Shown: one piece after another, positions 23,793-37,045 of the stretch | Layout: each line of letters begins with the position of its first letter | How positions within the stretch are numbered: the stretch's first letter is position 1 | Source of the DNA: Sipunculus nudus | Lineage: Eukaryota > Annelida > Sipuncula > Golfingiida > Sipunculidae | DNA: 64,000 nucleotides | Assembly (NCBI GenBank): GCA_026874595.1 | Contig: CM049308.1 | Location: 23,338,367-23,402,366, forward strand | Reading direction: 5' to 3' | Translations under genes and position numbers: made by a program | The notes under the pieces: model-generated | The model's database searches: none | What the model saw: only the letters and a program-made list of their open reading frames with translations | What the model was told of the DNA's origin: nothing

Positions 23793-26288
23793 AAAGCTTC
23801 AATGTACCTGATATAAAAATATCTGGACCCAGAAGTAGTTTTTTTGCTTGTGTGTATATCTGTCTCCTATGAAAGTACCACAATTGGTACTGGCATCTGT
23901 AGAATAATTTATACTCTAGCAGGTCTTTAGTTAAAAGCAGATGGAATATTGAAGCTGAACTAGATAAAATGTCCAGCAATGGCACATCAAGGCATGTAAT
24001 GTCTGGATGGTTGCAAATGTTGGATTTACCATACCCTTTTGTAGGCACAGACCCAACCAAACTGAAAATATGTTATGGGTAATCCATAATATGGATAATA
24101 TTAAAAGGACAAAAAACATACAATTTATAAAGTAAATGTAAAGCTAAATTTGAGTACATAAATTAAGGCCAAAAGACTGATCCCTGGTTTCCAATTTCTG
24201 TGGAAAATCAGTTATTAAGTCTGTGTAATATCAGGAAGGCATGCCTTTCATAGATATTTCTTATTCTGTGGCTCCTGTGGAATGGTTGTATCAGTTATTT
24301 GATGAAAAGGTTTAATTAAATTTAAACAGTAATTGACCCTTAAACCAGCAAAAGGTGTAGCATGGTTGACACATTCCCTGAAATTATAATCACATCAAAG
24401 CATTAGATGAGAGAAATTCCTTAAAATGTTTTGCTCAATAAAATGTAACCTTTGCAATTTAGGAAAATTGAAAGGAGTAGAAATGTATGGTTTTACAGCA
24501 GAACATTATTTTCTTGGAATTATCAAAGCTCATATTGTAGATATTGCTCCTCTTTAAGAGCAGATTGCATCTTGTGGTTATTATAAGTGTATCTCTTCTT
24601 GACTGTGTGAAAATCTCCCAGTTGCATTTGTTTGATTAGGGCCTTGAAATTAATAAAGCTTATAATGACCTTGTATAGATTGCCCTTTTAACCATTATTG
24701 TTAAGAGGACTATTAAGAGCAGTCAAGACTGACACCTAAAGTTCTTCATTTCCTAGGTGAAGTTTCTGATATCAAAGATATTGCTTATTTGAAATCAGTT
24801 CTAAAGATATACATTTACCTAAAATGAACCACTTCTGTTGTAACTTTGGTTTCAGAAAATATGGTGAAGATACAAATTTGGACTTGAGTCTTACATCACT
24901 GCTATCCTAACATGAAACTAAAAACAGACAGATAAAATTTTTCATAAAAAAACACAGACATGCAGGACAGTATTAAACTGCTTAAATAATTACACCTGTA
25001 CCTCAAAATGTCACATCCAAGAAACTTAGCAGATATTATTATTGATGAAAATATTGTTACTCTTGAAGATCCCATGTGATGTAGTTTTCTCTAATCCTCA
25101 TGTTTGTCATGCTTTTTGTTCACAAGGTGTCCCTTAATTGCCACATCACCTCACTCAACCTACATGAATACATGAAAGTAATTTTATTTTATAATTTATT
25201 TAATAAATTTGTTTAATTTAACTCAAATTCTTAGCAAAGACACAATTGGCTTCTATGATACTTGCTGAAGAATTTTTAGGAAATCTTTCAATTTATACTG
25301 ACTATGTTAAAAAAATCTAAAAAAAAAATTAGGTACTCTTTCATGGAGTATGAATGGTATTAACCTGTCTGAGATTAGTGTTTTTCAAATCAAATATAGA
25401 TTCTTTATGGTCATATGGCCATTTATAAAAAAAAAAAAAAAGAATTTAACCAATATAGAAAGGTTTTGTTATTTGAAATCTTTAGCAGCAAATATAAATA
25501 TTATGGTATATGTTACAGGTCACATTGTCTGAACTAAAGCCTGCCAAACAGTTTTACACATTCTGTGTAGTATATACCACAAATACAATAGAACAAGAAA
25601 AACATAATTTTTACTTGCTCTGAGGTGGGAATAAACAGATAAATCAAAGAATTTATGGTGACAGAAGGACTAAAGGTGGGTTTTCAATCATGAACTAAAC
25701 TTTGTGAGTAAAGAATGGATTGACATAACTGCTTCAATATACGAAAGCAGGCAGCTGTGTTTTTTAAACTTGTTGGTCTCCTGAAGAATAAATCCTGTAT
25801 TTTAGAGCTTCTTATTGACTGGTCTCAGCTGTTATAAGGATTTGATTTAATTTTCTTTGCACCTTAGTCTAATAGTGATATTTCTTTTTTTTATGCCTTA
25901 GCTTAATGGATTCTAGAAGCAATATATCCACCAGGCTATGTAGTAGTGTGTGGATCATTTGACAGTGCAAACTGTTAACATTGATCCACATTCTTAGTAA
26001 ATGGAGGCAGTTGTGTATTTCTGATATAATTGATATGATTATATTAATTATCTGTAGGTGTTATTAGATTTTTGTGTGAATTCAAGCATAAGCCAGTTGA
26101 ATGATGGTCAACATAATAAGTGGTCATGCAAGGACACCAGCCTGATAATGACCATGTGATATTGTACAGCTACCTACAGTGTAAGTCCCTAAGTTGAGAA
26201 TTTTAATAACCTTTAACCTAATTACTATTTTAGGACATGCAAGATTGGCTTATATACCTTTTCACACATCTTTATGCATGTAATTGTC
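23793..26288. other. Unique AT-rich non-coding sequence
   Basis: Long A runs (25318-25330, 25429-25441). The minus-strand frames at 23791-24119 and other short frames have no recognisable domain. Confidence 0.5.
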
Positions 26289-26876
26289 TCTGCCATTGCC
26301 CAAGGTGCTGTTGGTGGTAGGCATAGAAATGGTGAGCCTCCGATCGTCTTTCTGTCGTGGTGCCTGTCCGTCTGTCTGTCCATCCCTCTTAGATATATTA
26401 ACGCAATAACTCGATCAAAAATAATTTTAGGTACAGTCATCAAACTTGCACCATTGATGCACCTTATCAGGAGCTAGGTCAAGTTTGAACATGGATGACC
26501 TTGACACAGTTTTTAAAGTCACAGTGGCAATAATGCAAAAATGATGTTAAAGCAATCACTCGAAAAGAATTTCAGGTACAGTCACCAAATTTTTAGCATT
26601 GATGCATCTTTTCAAGAGCTATGTCAGGTTTGAACATGGATGACATTGACACAGTTTTCAAGTTTACATAGGCAATAATGCTAAAATGATGTTATTGCAA
26701 TACCTCAAAATAAATTTAAGGCTCAGTCACCATACTTGTAACTTTGACATACCTCTTGATGCAGTTTTCAAGGTCATAGAGGTAATTTTGGTGGGTGACA
26801 TTGACCTATTTCAGATTTCATACAAGTTTTTACAACTTTTTTCCAGCTATTTTCACAAAAGGCGGGGGCATACTAG
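26289..26876 (+). mobile_element. Element D (shares its tail with family C)
   Basis: A weak 5' hairpin (TTGCCCAAGG ... GGTAGGCAT) is followed by a GTCY-rich run at 26345-26386 and three units of about 147 bp, each with GCAAT(A/C)ACTCG-type starts and GTTTGAACATGGATGACATTG-type middles. The tail AGGCGGGGGCATACTAG is the same as the end of family C (30269 onwards), including the final CTAG. No protein encoded. Confidence 0.6.
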
Positions 26877-28128
26877 ATCTGTTCCATAGATCAACTTTTC
26901 CCTTGTTCATTTACAGAAGGTCAGAGAGGTCAAATTGGTGGTTGGCTAATAGATGTTCATACCTCATCATGAAAATCAAACAGGTATTCAGATTGATTAG
27001 ATCATTAGATGTTGAAGAAATTGATGAATGACCATACATTTATATAGAGACAAAATTCAAATTAAGGTACACACATAGAGGGAGAGTTGGATGGATACCT
27101 GGTGCCTTAGTTTATTCCAATAAGTAGCACAAAGCTGGGGTTTGGAATACAAAATTAAGGATGGTACTGTGGCTGTTATTAGATGTTTATCTAAATAACC
27201 TGTAACAGTGTTGTACAAAATTCAGCTGGAAGATGTAACTTTGTTGCCTACCAATAATGTGTGAGTACTATAAAGTCCATTTGGAATCAGTATCTTTCTT
27301 ACTGAACTGTACAGCTGTTAATGTGACGTTTGATATAAACTGTATAAATTTGTTTAAAGGACTGCAATTAAGGCCTCTTGCTTTAGTGGTCAGGGAATGT
27401 GTGAAAGATCTGCATTTCTTTGCAATTCATTATGGAGGCAGCTGCATCTAGATCTGAATTATATTAAAAAATTTTAAATATATAACACCAAATATAGTTT
27501 TAATTTAAATCAGCTATTTAATGCAATAGGTTGAGAAAGAGCGTCAGTTATTATCATCCTTTAAGTGCTGCGAGATATGGTTATTTAAATAAAAATATCA
27601 ATATTAATCAATAATAAAAAATATATACTAACCTTTCTCCTGAAAATCATTATTTTATTGAGGATACCTGTATAATTTCACTCAACCACAATTCACCATG
27701 AGAATATATATACAAAAGCAGGCATTAGACCCATAGTTTTCTACAATTGCTAATAGCATTTTTTAAGTTACTCTCTTTATAATAGACTTTGCCAGGGGCT
27801 CAAGGATTTAAAGTGATGAAACTTAATTGTCACCAGCAGCTTTTACTAACTGCCCAGGAGGTTGCTTTGGGAGCATTATAGTAACAGGTTTTTTCCAATG
27901 CCAAATGATTTTGGAAGGGGTACATTTAAAAGCAATTTTTGTGATATACTGAATCAGTCTTTATGAAAGTATAACTAAATTTATGCTGTAGGCTATCTTT
28001 ATAAAGGAGATCTTGAAGATGGGAAAAATTTTGCTTGCGAGGAAAAGCTTTTATATAATACTGATAATGTTTTTTTGTTGCCTACAAAAATAACATGTGA
28101 TACACTGATAGAAGCATCTATAATTTTT
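26877..28128. other. Unique AT-rich non-coding sequence
   Basis: No gene or repeat family recognised. Confidence 0.5.
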
Positions 28129-28580
28129 GTCCCCTGCTTCCTTGGAATTAATGGGGGACATTGATTTGGGTTTATCTGTTTGTCCCTCTGTCTGCCTGCC
28201 TGCTTGTTCGTCCATCAGGTTTTTGTTTCCGTGTGATAACCTTACTGAATTTTTATCCAATTTCATTCAAATTTGGCTCAGTGATTGCTCTCATGCTTAC
28301 CTTGGTTAAGATCCATTTTGAAGTGTCTGTCTCACAAGATAATAATACAATATGATATTCCATTTTTCATATGATGAATCAGCATATTTAGTTCCACTAA
28401 TCACCAACAGGTGTCACTAGCAGTGGACATAAATTACTTGAATTTTTTGCAGTAACTGCCAGGTGCTGCCATCATTTGATTGTGGTTAAAACTAATTGTA
28501 CTTAGTCACCAAATACTTTAAAATCATCCTGGAATTGAAGGAGGAAGCAGGGGACATATATTTCTTGAATTTGCTTGTTT
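28129..28580 (+). mobile_element. Family E element, copy 1
   Basis: The head TGTCCCCTGCTTCC folds with AATGGGGGACA to form a 5' hairpin and also matches, inverted, GGAAGCAGGGGACA near 28542-28555, giving about 16-bp subterminal inverted repeats. A GTCY-rich stretch follows (28175-28215), then one internal unit (GTGATAACCTTACTGAAT, CAGTGATTGCTCTCATGC). It ends GAATTTGCTTGTTT, like copy 2. A T-run precedes it. Confidence 0.7.
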
Positions 28581-28606
28581 ATCTTATTTTTAACTTCATT
28601 TGCAAT

Positions 28607-28621
28607 GGGGGGGGGGGGGGG
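28607..28621 (+). repeat. Poly-G run (15 G)
   Basis: Fifteen consecutive G 27 bp downstream of family E copy 1. Long G or C runs also lie at 21584, 32853, 46650 and 54043; lengths may be unreliable in the assembly. Confidence 0.9.
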
Positions 28622-29125
28622 TCAATCAAATTGAGAATTAGAATTTAGCTGTTGATCCAGAAATTCAATTTGTTCAGTTTACTAATTGTCATTTATTTAT
28701 TCTGATGGCAATTTTTTGATCCATTGAAACTGACTAATTTAACTTGTCAGTGTAAAAATTTTAAAATTTAGTGGGGTCAATAAAAAGGTCATCATTGTGG
28801 CTTGAAGTGTCAGAAATTTGTAACAGATAAGTAAACAGAGTCACAGATGCTTAAACTAACAAATTGAGGCCATCAAGTGTGCTTCTTTATGGACTTATAG
28901 AATTAAAATTTAGTGGAAAGCCCCATTTGATATTTCATCAATATTGGCTATTCCTTAAAAATGTGAATAATTAACTTTATATCAGAACTAAAAATAATAC
29001 AGAAAGTGAATACGAAAACTCTTCAGTTTTGTCCACTCTATCAATTTGCTCTCTCAAAAAGAAGTCTATACTGACTCATTAGTTTAATCATGAGTGTTGA
29101 AAAATGTTTTTAAAGCAAAATTTTT
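28622..29125. other. Unique AT-rich non-coding sequence
   Basis: Spacer between elements E and C. Nothing recognised. Confidence 0.5.
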
Positions 29126-30302
29126 ATGCCCCCGCCACAAAGTGGCCGGGGCATATAGTTTTACCCATGTCCGTCATTCCGTCCTTCCGTCCTTCCGAAA
29201 TCAAACAGTTGTACGGACTTTTTTTCGCAATGCCTGCAGATATTGGCCTGATTTTTGGTGTGTGGGCAGATATAGACCAGTTACAGATCAAGTTCGCGTT
29301 TCGTCCCGGTTGACCTACTTTTGACCGTTTTACGGCTCCTAAACTTAGAAAATTTCATGAAAAATAGAAATTTCATGACAAATACACATGTACGGACTTT
29401 TTTTTCGCAATGCCTGCAGATATTGGCCTGATTTTTGGTGTGTGGGCAGATATAGACCAGTTACAGATCGAGTTTATGTTTCGTCCTGGTTGACCTTCTT
29501 TTGACCGTTTTACGGCTCCTGATCATAGAAAATTTCATGAAAAATATGAAATTTCATGACAAATACACATGTACGGACTTTTTTTCGCAATGCCTGCAGA
29601 TATTGGCCTGATTTTTGGTGAGTTGGCAGATATTGACCAGTTACAGATCGAGTTCGCGTTTTGTCCCAGTTGATCTACTTTTGACCATTTGACGGTGCTC
29701 TAACATAGAAAATTTCATAAAAAAGTGAACATGCATAGACTTTTTTTCGCAGTGCCTGCAGATACAGGCCTGATTTTTGGTGTGTAGGCAGATATTGACC
29801 AGTTACAGATCGAGTTCTTGTTTTGTCCCAGTTGACCTACTTTTGACCATTTGACTGTTCCTGAACATAGAAAGTTTCATGAAAAATAGAAATTTTCATA
29901 ACAAATGCCTATGTACTGATTTTTTTCCTCAATGCCTGCAGATACCCCCCTGATTTTTTATGTGTGGCCAGATAATGACAGTTACAGATCAAGTTTGCGT
30001 TTTGTCCCTGTTGACCTACTTTTCATTGTTTTTCGGCTCCTAAACTTAGAAAATTTCATGAAAGACGGAATTTTTATGGAAAATGCACATGTATGGACTT
30101 TTTTTCACAATGCCTGCATATACTGGCATGATTTTTGGTGTGTTGCTTGATAATGACCCGTTACAGATCGAGTTTGCATTTTGCCCTTGTTGACTTACTT
30201 TTGACCATATGACACCTCCTGAACTTAAACAATTTTTCAAAATTTTCAAATGTTTCTAATTTGCCCCAGGCGGGGGCATTCGTGTCATTCCAACACATCT
30301 AG
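29126..30302 (+). mobile_element. Family C element, full length (HINE/pearl-like)
   Basis: After TTTTT it starts with the hairpin ATGCCCCCGCCAC / GTGGCCGGGGCAT (3-nt loop), then ATAGTTTTACCCATGTCC and a TCCGTCCTTCCGTCC run. Six units of about 178 bp follow, starting near 29212, 29391, 29571, 29735, 29911 and 30091. Each has GACTTTTTTTCGCAATGCC, GCCTGATTTTTGGTGTG, CCAGTTACAGATC and TTGACCTACTTTTGACC. The tail echoes the head (GGCGGGGGCATT), has a GTGT/ACAC hairpin and ends CTAG. Units 1-3 are most alike. No protein encoded. Confidence 0.8.
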
Positions 30303-31552
30303 TTTATTATATTTTAATTCATTAACAACAAAATACAAAAATCTAAAAAGGACATATTTTTTTTATCAGTTTTCTAACCATTTTCACAATAAAATGTGAA
30401 TTTAACTTAATAAATAAATGTTAAACTGATATGGAAAAAATTCAGATGATGACACATTATTTTGCTTGATGCTACTGTAAATGGTAAAATATGGAGCAAG
30501 AAAAAATATATGATGCAGCTGTACAAACAACATGAAAGGTCAGTGTTCCAGGAACGTTGGAGGGTATGGAAATTTACTGGTTTGATCAAGAGACAGAATG
30601 GTCTCTCAGTGTTGTTCTAAAGATTGTGAGGGTTTCACGAGGACTCTGAGTTGAGCCTGATCAGCCATGTTGAGTTTCCTCTGGGCTTATTACGACTGTT
30701 CCCCAAGCAGTTAATGACCATGTATGTTAACGGCAGTAGCTCCCTTTCTTGGCATTATCAAAACCGAACTAAATGTCAGAGTTGTAACGACAGGACAGGT
30801 GAACACAGACGTGTCAATGGAAGCCTGATCTTCCTGTGGGAAATAGCTCACAAACTTCACATTAGCATGGAGTTTGTCAGGGAAATGTTACTTTGTACCT
30901 TGTTACTTCCACAACAGTCAGACTCTTATATTTGGCTGTGTTTCTCAGAGATAAAGAACACTTAAAAATGTTTTTTTTTTCACATTTCTTTTGCTGAAGT
31001 TTTGCCAAATGATTATTTCTTTTTATGATTATAGTAATATCATAAGATATGACATATCACCTTTATGGAGATAATATAGCAAGAATAATATCAATACCAG
31101 AATTTCTATATCCCTGTTTTATGGTAGGTCTAATTTTAAGGACTTATTTTTCCTGAGATCTTGTGCTCTTACCCTGAGTCACAGGTGGTCCAAAATGGTT
31201 ACCTCTCAGTCACTGGCATAAATTAAAATAAGGACACTCAGCTTCGCAGCCCAACATCAGAATCACTAAAGGCTGTCCCTCCAATGGGGCACCTTAATTT
31301 TGGCTTTAGGAGATTTAATTCTCTTGAATAAGTAAAAATATCTAATAGTGCCACATTCATGCATGTTGTGGAAGCATGCTATTTCCAGCAACTAATGGTA
31401 TATTGATTATGTTTGAAATAAAAAATAGTTCATATCTTATATAATGTTTTCTCCTCTCAGCTTGTCATGGTATCTGTGCATAGAAGCCATGCATGTTGAT
31501 GGATCTTGCATGATGTTTCAGGCACTAACATAGACTACCTTCTGATATAATT
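30303..31552. other. Mostly unique sequence
   Basis: 30615-30965 is less AT-rich than its surroundings and open for 104 codons on the plus strand, but no domain, splice acceptor or donor supports it. Nothing else recognised. Confidence 0.4.
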
Positions 31553-33027
31553 GTATCCGCCAAAACAGAGTTTTGCGGATACTATGTTTTCAGCTGCACG
31601 CCGCCGCCGCCGCCGCGTAGGTTTCCGGAGAACTCCTCCGTAACCGCTGGGCAGAATTTTACAAAACCCGGGATTATGTTCGGGTCACATGTGAACTGCT
31701 GCGCCCCGATTTTGTTTTGACCTCTGACCTTTCCTCTGCGCTCTGCGTCCGTTTGTGCGTCTGTTTCCACACATAAACCCACATATCTCGGGAACCGTTT
31801 GACGGATCAGGAAAATTTTTTTGCACAAATGTAGCCCTTGGAGAGCTTTATAACATACACAAAAAATGGTGGCGCCACCTGCAACCATGTTTGCACAGTG
31901 TCCATCTGTTCGTCTGCCTTAGGTTAAAATCACTCATATCTCTGCAGTGACTTGACAAATTCATCTGAAATTTGGCATGCGTATACATCCTGGATAGCTT
32001 TTCTGATTTTGTGACAGGTGGCGCCACCTACATTCTCGTTTACGCTGCAGACATCCAAGCTCATATCTCGGGAACCGTTTGACAGATCAGGAAAATTTTT
32101 TTGCACAAATGTAGCCCTTGGAGAGCTTTATAACATACACAAAAAATGGTGGCACCACCTGCAACCATGTTTGCACAGTGTCCATCTGTTCGTCTGCCTT
32201 GGGTTAAAATCACTCATATCTCTGCAGTGACTTGACTAACTCAGCTGAAATTTGGCATGCGTATACATCCTGGATAGCTTTTCTGATTTTGTGACAGGTG
32301 GCGCCACCTACATTCTCGTTTACGCTGCAGACATCCAAGCTCATATCTCGGGAACCGTTTGACAGATCAGGAAAATTTTTTTGCACAAATGTAGCCCTTG
32401 GAGAGCTTTATAACATACGCAAAACTGGTGGCGCCACCTGCAGCCATGTTTGCACAGCTCCCATCTGTTTGTCTGCCATGGGATAAAATCACTCATATCT
32501 CGGCAGTGGTTTGACATATCTGCCTAAAATTTTGCAAGTTTATACATCCCCGACAGCTCTCTTGATTTTATGACAGGTGGAGCCACCTGCATTCTAGTTT
32601 ATGCAGCAGACTTCCAAGCTCATATCTTGGGAACCGTTTGACCGATTAGGCCAAAGTTTTGCATGTCTATAGTTCTCACATAGCTCTTTATCATATGCAA
32701 AACTGGTGCCGTCACCTGCAACCATTTTTGCTCAGCGTCCATCTGATTGTCTGCCACGGGCTAAAAATCACTCATGTACATGTAGTGGTTTGAATTATCT
32801 GCCTTAAATTTTGCATATGTATACAACTGGGACGGCCCTCTGGATTTTGTGATGGGGGGGGGGGGGTGGGGTGGCAACCTTCATACACAATTTGGCTGCA
32901 GACATCCATGCTAATATGCAACACTTCACTCTATTTCCCCTTGCCACTTAATCCATGCCTCACTTCACCCGTTCCACTCTGATTTAGGCGGATACACGTA
33001 GTCGCTTGTCGACTACCCGTATTCTAG
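31553..33027 (+). mobile_element. Family B element, copy 3 (most complete)
   Basis: An intact 5' hairpin at 31553-31582 is followed by the CCGCCGCCG stretch and GTCCGTTTGTGCGTC. GGTGGC(G/A)CCACC palindromes lie at about 31869, 32018, 32149, 32297 and 32427, with decayed ones after. Segment 32018-32230 recurs nearly unchanged at 32298-32486, so one two-unit module was duplicated recently. A 14-G run at 32853-32866 replaces part of a unit. The tail has GGCGGATACACG, hairpin GTAGTC GCTTGTC GACTAC (32998-33016), CCGTATT and CTAG (33024-33027). It is very similar to copy 1 over the first 250 bp. Confidence 0.85.
32015..32560 (+). repeat. Recent ~280-bp tandem duplication within B copy 3
   Basis: The two copies, offset by 280 bp, share long identical stretches including ACATTCTCGTTTACGCTGCA and GTAGCCCTTGGAGAGCTTTA. 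They diverge at the second palindrome. Confidence 0.8.
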
Positions 33028-36000
33028 TTGAAGATATGATAACTTATCAAAGATAGTTAATTGTCGATGCAGCAGCATATAAAGGTGTGACATGTTGGAA
33101 CAAATGATAAGTTCATAATTAAAAAAAAAAAACGATCGGTGCCCCTTGGTGGGACAGATTGAAGGAAAATACCAAACAGTAAAGCACTGAACTTCCAACC
33201 TGTGAGCTCTGATGTTAATTTCTGGGAGCTTTAGAATTGCTTGGGCCCCTTAAGCCTTGCAGCCAAAAGCTTTTTTCTGCCCAGTGATGTTCCACCCCGG
33301 CATATAAGTCTTTAACTCCCCAAGTGGTTTTGGTTGTTTTAGATCAGGAACTCCAGAATGGCACAGATATACTGATGGGTCTAGTGTTAATTTCTAGATG
33401 GAATATGGACTGAGAGATTTCCCAAGTGTGACAGGGTAAATGGATATAGTGATAAACTCCATGGCATTTTCCTTGAAAAAGGTCACTAAATGTCAATGGA
33501 CACAAGCATCAGTTCAAGCCTCTGAAGTTTGAGAAGCCTCAGCATTAGTGCTTTGTATTGTCCGGTCTCTTGTCCAATTGCCTTACTCTTCTCTCTTCAT
33601 TTAATAAAATAAAATTTATGTTAAAAATCTAACTATTTTTCTATAAAGAAATTTTATTCTTTTTTATTTGTAAGAGATACACATTATATTTTTGTACATA
33701 TATGCATTTGTTTTAACTAATTTCACAATTTAGGAAAATTTAATTAATCATAGCATTTGCAAGGTCAAATTAGTTCACATAAAAAAAAATAATGAAAGAG
33801 CAGGATTGAGTTAAGGATGAAGTAAATAATTGATGAAAATCTCCTTTGAAACATTTACACTTCTCATATTAGAAGAACATATACCATAATGGCAAAGGAG
33901 GCTTCAAATACACTAATGCCAGGGGTAGAAATACATAACTTGGACTTTTCTTTCTACTTTTTGACTATTCTTTGCTGAGTTTATTGCAACATAGACTTTT
34001 ATAGAGCCATCTTCTTTGCTGCACTTAAATGTTCGTGTACTTTGGGAAAAAACTGTACCTGCAGAAGGATTCAGCTGTCAAAGATGGGAGTACAAAAAGA
34101 AAGACAGTATCTTTAACTTCCTTCTTTTACAGCAAGAGTGACTTCCTTTGTAGGAGGTTTCATATATAGTATGGATTTTTATGCAGACAATTTTCTTGCT
34201 GGTTCGTTAGTCCTCAGTAGAAAAAAAAATTTACCTTATTACCCACAAAGGAAGCAGAAAAAGGCCGAAACCATCTGTAACCTCCTTATAGTAAGCAAAT
34301 TTAATACCTGACTCCCCTGAGATGTAGAGTACTGTGGGATGTCCTCATCGGTTTATTTTTAGTTCTTCCCTCAAGGTGTTTGGAAACAAGTTTCAGCTGC
34401 AGTTCCATTTTTATATGGTGAAAGCCATTTTCCTTCATAATGGGATTATTACCCATGAAAGTCCTTTTCAGTAAACATGTTTTTTTTTCTTACCGGTACG
34501 TGTATGTAAGATGAGAGGAGGGTGCGCTTCTCGTTAGCATCTCTTTCATGCTGTGATGGTGATAATTGATAGCCTTATAGACATTAATTTGACAGTTGGT
34601 TGAGCGTGACCTACTTCTGTCACACACACACACACACGTTATGAGACCATCATACTAATTAAATGACAGTTAAATCACATTTCACATGAACTCTTAATGT
34701 CATGTCGGTACTTCAAATTTATTGAAAGTTTCTCCTCATGGGAATTTCTTGTAATATGTCTTAACTACAATATGGCATGAGAGAATCTTTAAGAATGCAA
34801 AGAAATCATCTTTGAATTGGTTAAAAATATAAGTTTTATTTTAAATTCATCAAAGGAATATTTATGGAGTATAATTTAATTCAGATTTTGCAAATAAGCT
34901 CACTTGTCAACATGATGACAAATTGTACAAAATATTAAGAATTTTGTGATTTAATATCAGATAATAAACTTAAAAAAAAATCAGTTGTGAGTTCCAGTTA
35001 CAGTTCTGTTCGGACAGGAGTATATATGCATATTCAGTTGCTGGACTATATTTGGTATTTTATGGTTCTGAAGAACAATGTTCTATTATATGAGTACATG
35101 TATTTTATTTACAGCTATTACTGAAAGTCTTAAGGAAATTCAGACAATTGGGAGAATGCCACATTTTAGTTAAATGTAGTGTCATGAAACCTCAAGCACT
35201 CTTGTTACAATTTAAATGCCATGAAATTATTGGTCTATAAAATCATTAAAGGAAAAGGTTCACCTTTCACACACAAAAAGGAAAGACTGAACTTTTGACT
35301 CTGGAGATTATTTATGAATATAAGAAATGATGGCACCAAAAGACATAAATATGCACCAGTGCCTGGATATTGGATAAAGCTGTCTACCTCTGTGACATAA
35401 TTCTCCTCTGGCTTATATATATAAATTGCCCCACATTAACCTCAATTGTCTTGTATCAGTGAAACCACATTAAGAACAGTTCATCCAGCCAAAGTTATGG
35501 CACAATTGATTCATTTTGTCAATGCCAGTCTGTGTATGATCACAAAAATGATTTTAAATTGGTGCCTCAAAGGACTTTATATAAAAGTATGCCTATAAAG
35601 CACTTAGAAAGATAAGCCTCAAGATCTAGTTAAGGTTGATCATAGCCCAAAGCTGACACCAGTTCCAAAGGCCCTTCATAGTAAATTTTGGCCCTGGCTG
35701 TATGTTAAAGATGTAGTGAAAGAATATATATAAAAATAATAAGTCCTCCCATATGAGACTTATTTTGTTTGTGTGAGTTTTAAAAATTGTCTTAAAATTC
35801 TGTTATCGTTATATTTGGTTAAACAATGGAAATTTGTAGGGCATAGTCAAAAGTAGGAGCTTTATATCCTCCTGAAAATTCTGTAAAGCCATGGTCTTTG
35901 AAATATATCATTTTAAGTACTGAACAGCATATGATATTTCAGAAAATGTTTAGTAAATCATGAACCTGTCATGATATCTGATTGACTGACAGTGACTTTT

Positions 36001-37045
36001 ACAGCAGTTTACATATATAACTGTAAAATGCAATTTAATCCAACATAATGCAATTATCAATCTGGACATCTATAAATTTGGCTATAAATAAGAAGAGTGT
36101 ACAGGGTAGTATGTTCTAGGAACAGATGTGTAAGCTTCATGTACCAGTCTATAGTCCGTTTCATCCCCTCATGTCCACCTGTATTTTGCTATGAAAATTT
36201 TTATTAGGTACATTTCAAGGGAAACAATTATAGTGTAGAGGAGAGGATTACAGAACCTAATTTTCAACTAGGTAAATAAATTCCAACCTTATGCCATATT
36301 TGAGTAACAGAATTTTCTGAAAATATGAGAAATCAGTCTACATTTTACAACATATCAGACCCACTTATGGCAGTCAAGGTCACTTGTCACATGCAAAAAC
36401 AGCCTCAAATGACAGCTGCTGATTGGATAATCTCATGTAAACACTCTAAAAAATATAACCAGCTAAAACAAAGATGGCTACTTATGGAGGGACACACAAT
36501 ATCTGCCAGATCATGATAAAGAGACTAAAATGTTGTGAAACATGAACGGGGGATTTATTGTAAGATTCTAAACTGCCATATTAGGTTGTCACTTCCATTT
36601 GTTGTTTACTTGGAAAATATTGGAAAATATATACTCTTAAGTAAATCATCTACAAAAAACAGGTGGACAGCAGGTGGTGAAATGGACTATAGATATCTCG
36701 AGAGACAAATTTTAGCTTGTCTACATGTGAACATGGATTTCAGTTGCCGAATGTATATAAAATACAACTTGCATGGATGACTTAAATCTGGTTCAGTACT
36801 GCCATTTTGGACTCAGATGCATAGGTAACAATAAATAATACAGTGCCCTTTACCATTTTTAAAGGTCATAAAAAAGTCATGAAACTCTGCATAATCTTTT
36901 GGAAGTGAATGAGTGCTCAATGGGAGGAACATTTTTCACGGAAGGTTGATCACTAGTTCAAACAAACTGGAAAATTGATATCAGCTAGGGTCTTTGACAT
37001 TTATATTTGTGTTAGTATGACAGGCTATATTATAACTCAAACTAT
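33028..37045. other. Unique AT-rich non-coding sequence
   Basis: Four kilobases without a recognised repeat family. A (CA)n run lies at 34622-34638. Candidate acceptors (for example near 35113) have no matching donor. Likely intergenic or intronic. Confidence 0.5.

Noticed and set aside
30615-30965. 104-codon frame in a less AT-rich patch
   Set aside because: No recognised domain, no acceptor or donor at its edges; possible old transposon or gene fragment but not supportable.
32018-32486. Two near-identical frames starting MAPPTFSFTLQTSK
   Set aside because: Products of the 280-bp duplication in B copy 3. The frame depends on the repeat and is broken in copies 1, 2 and 4.
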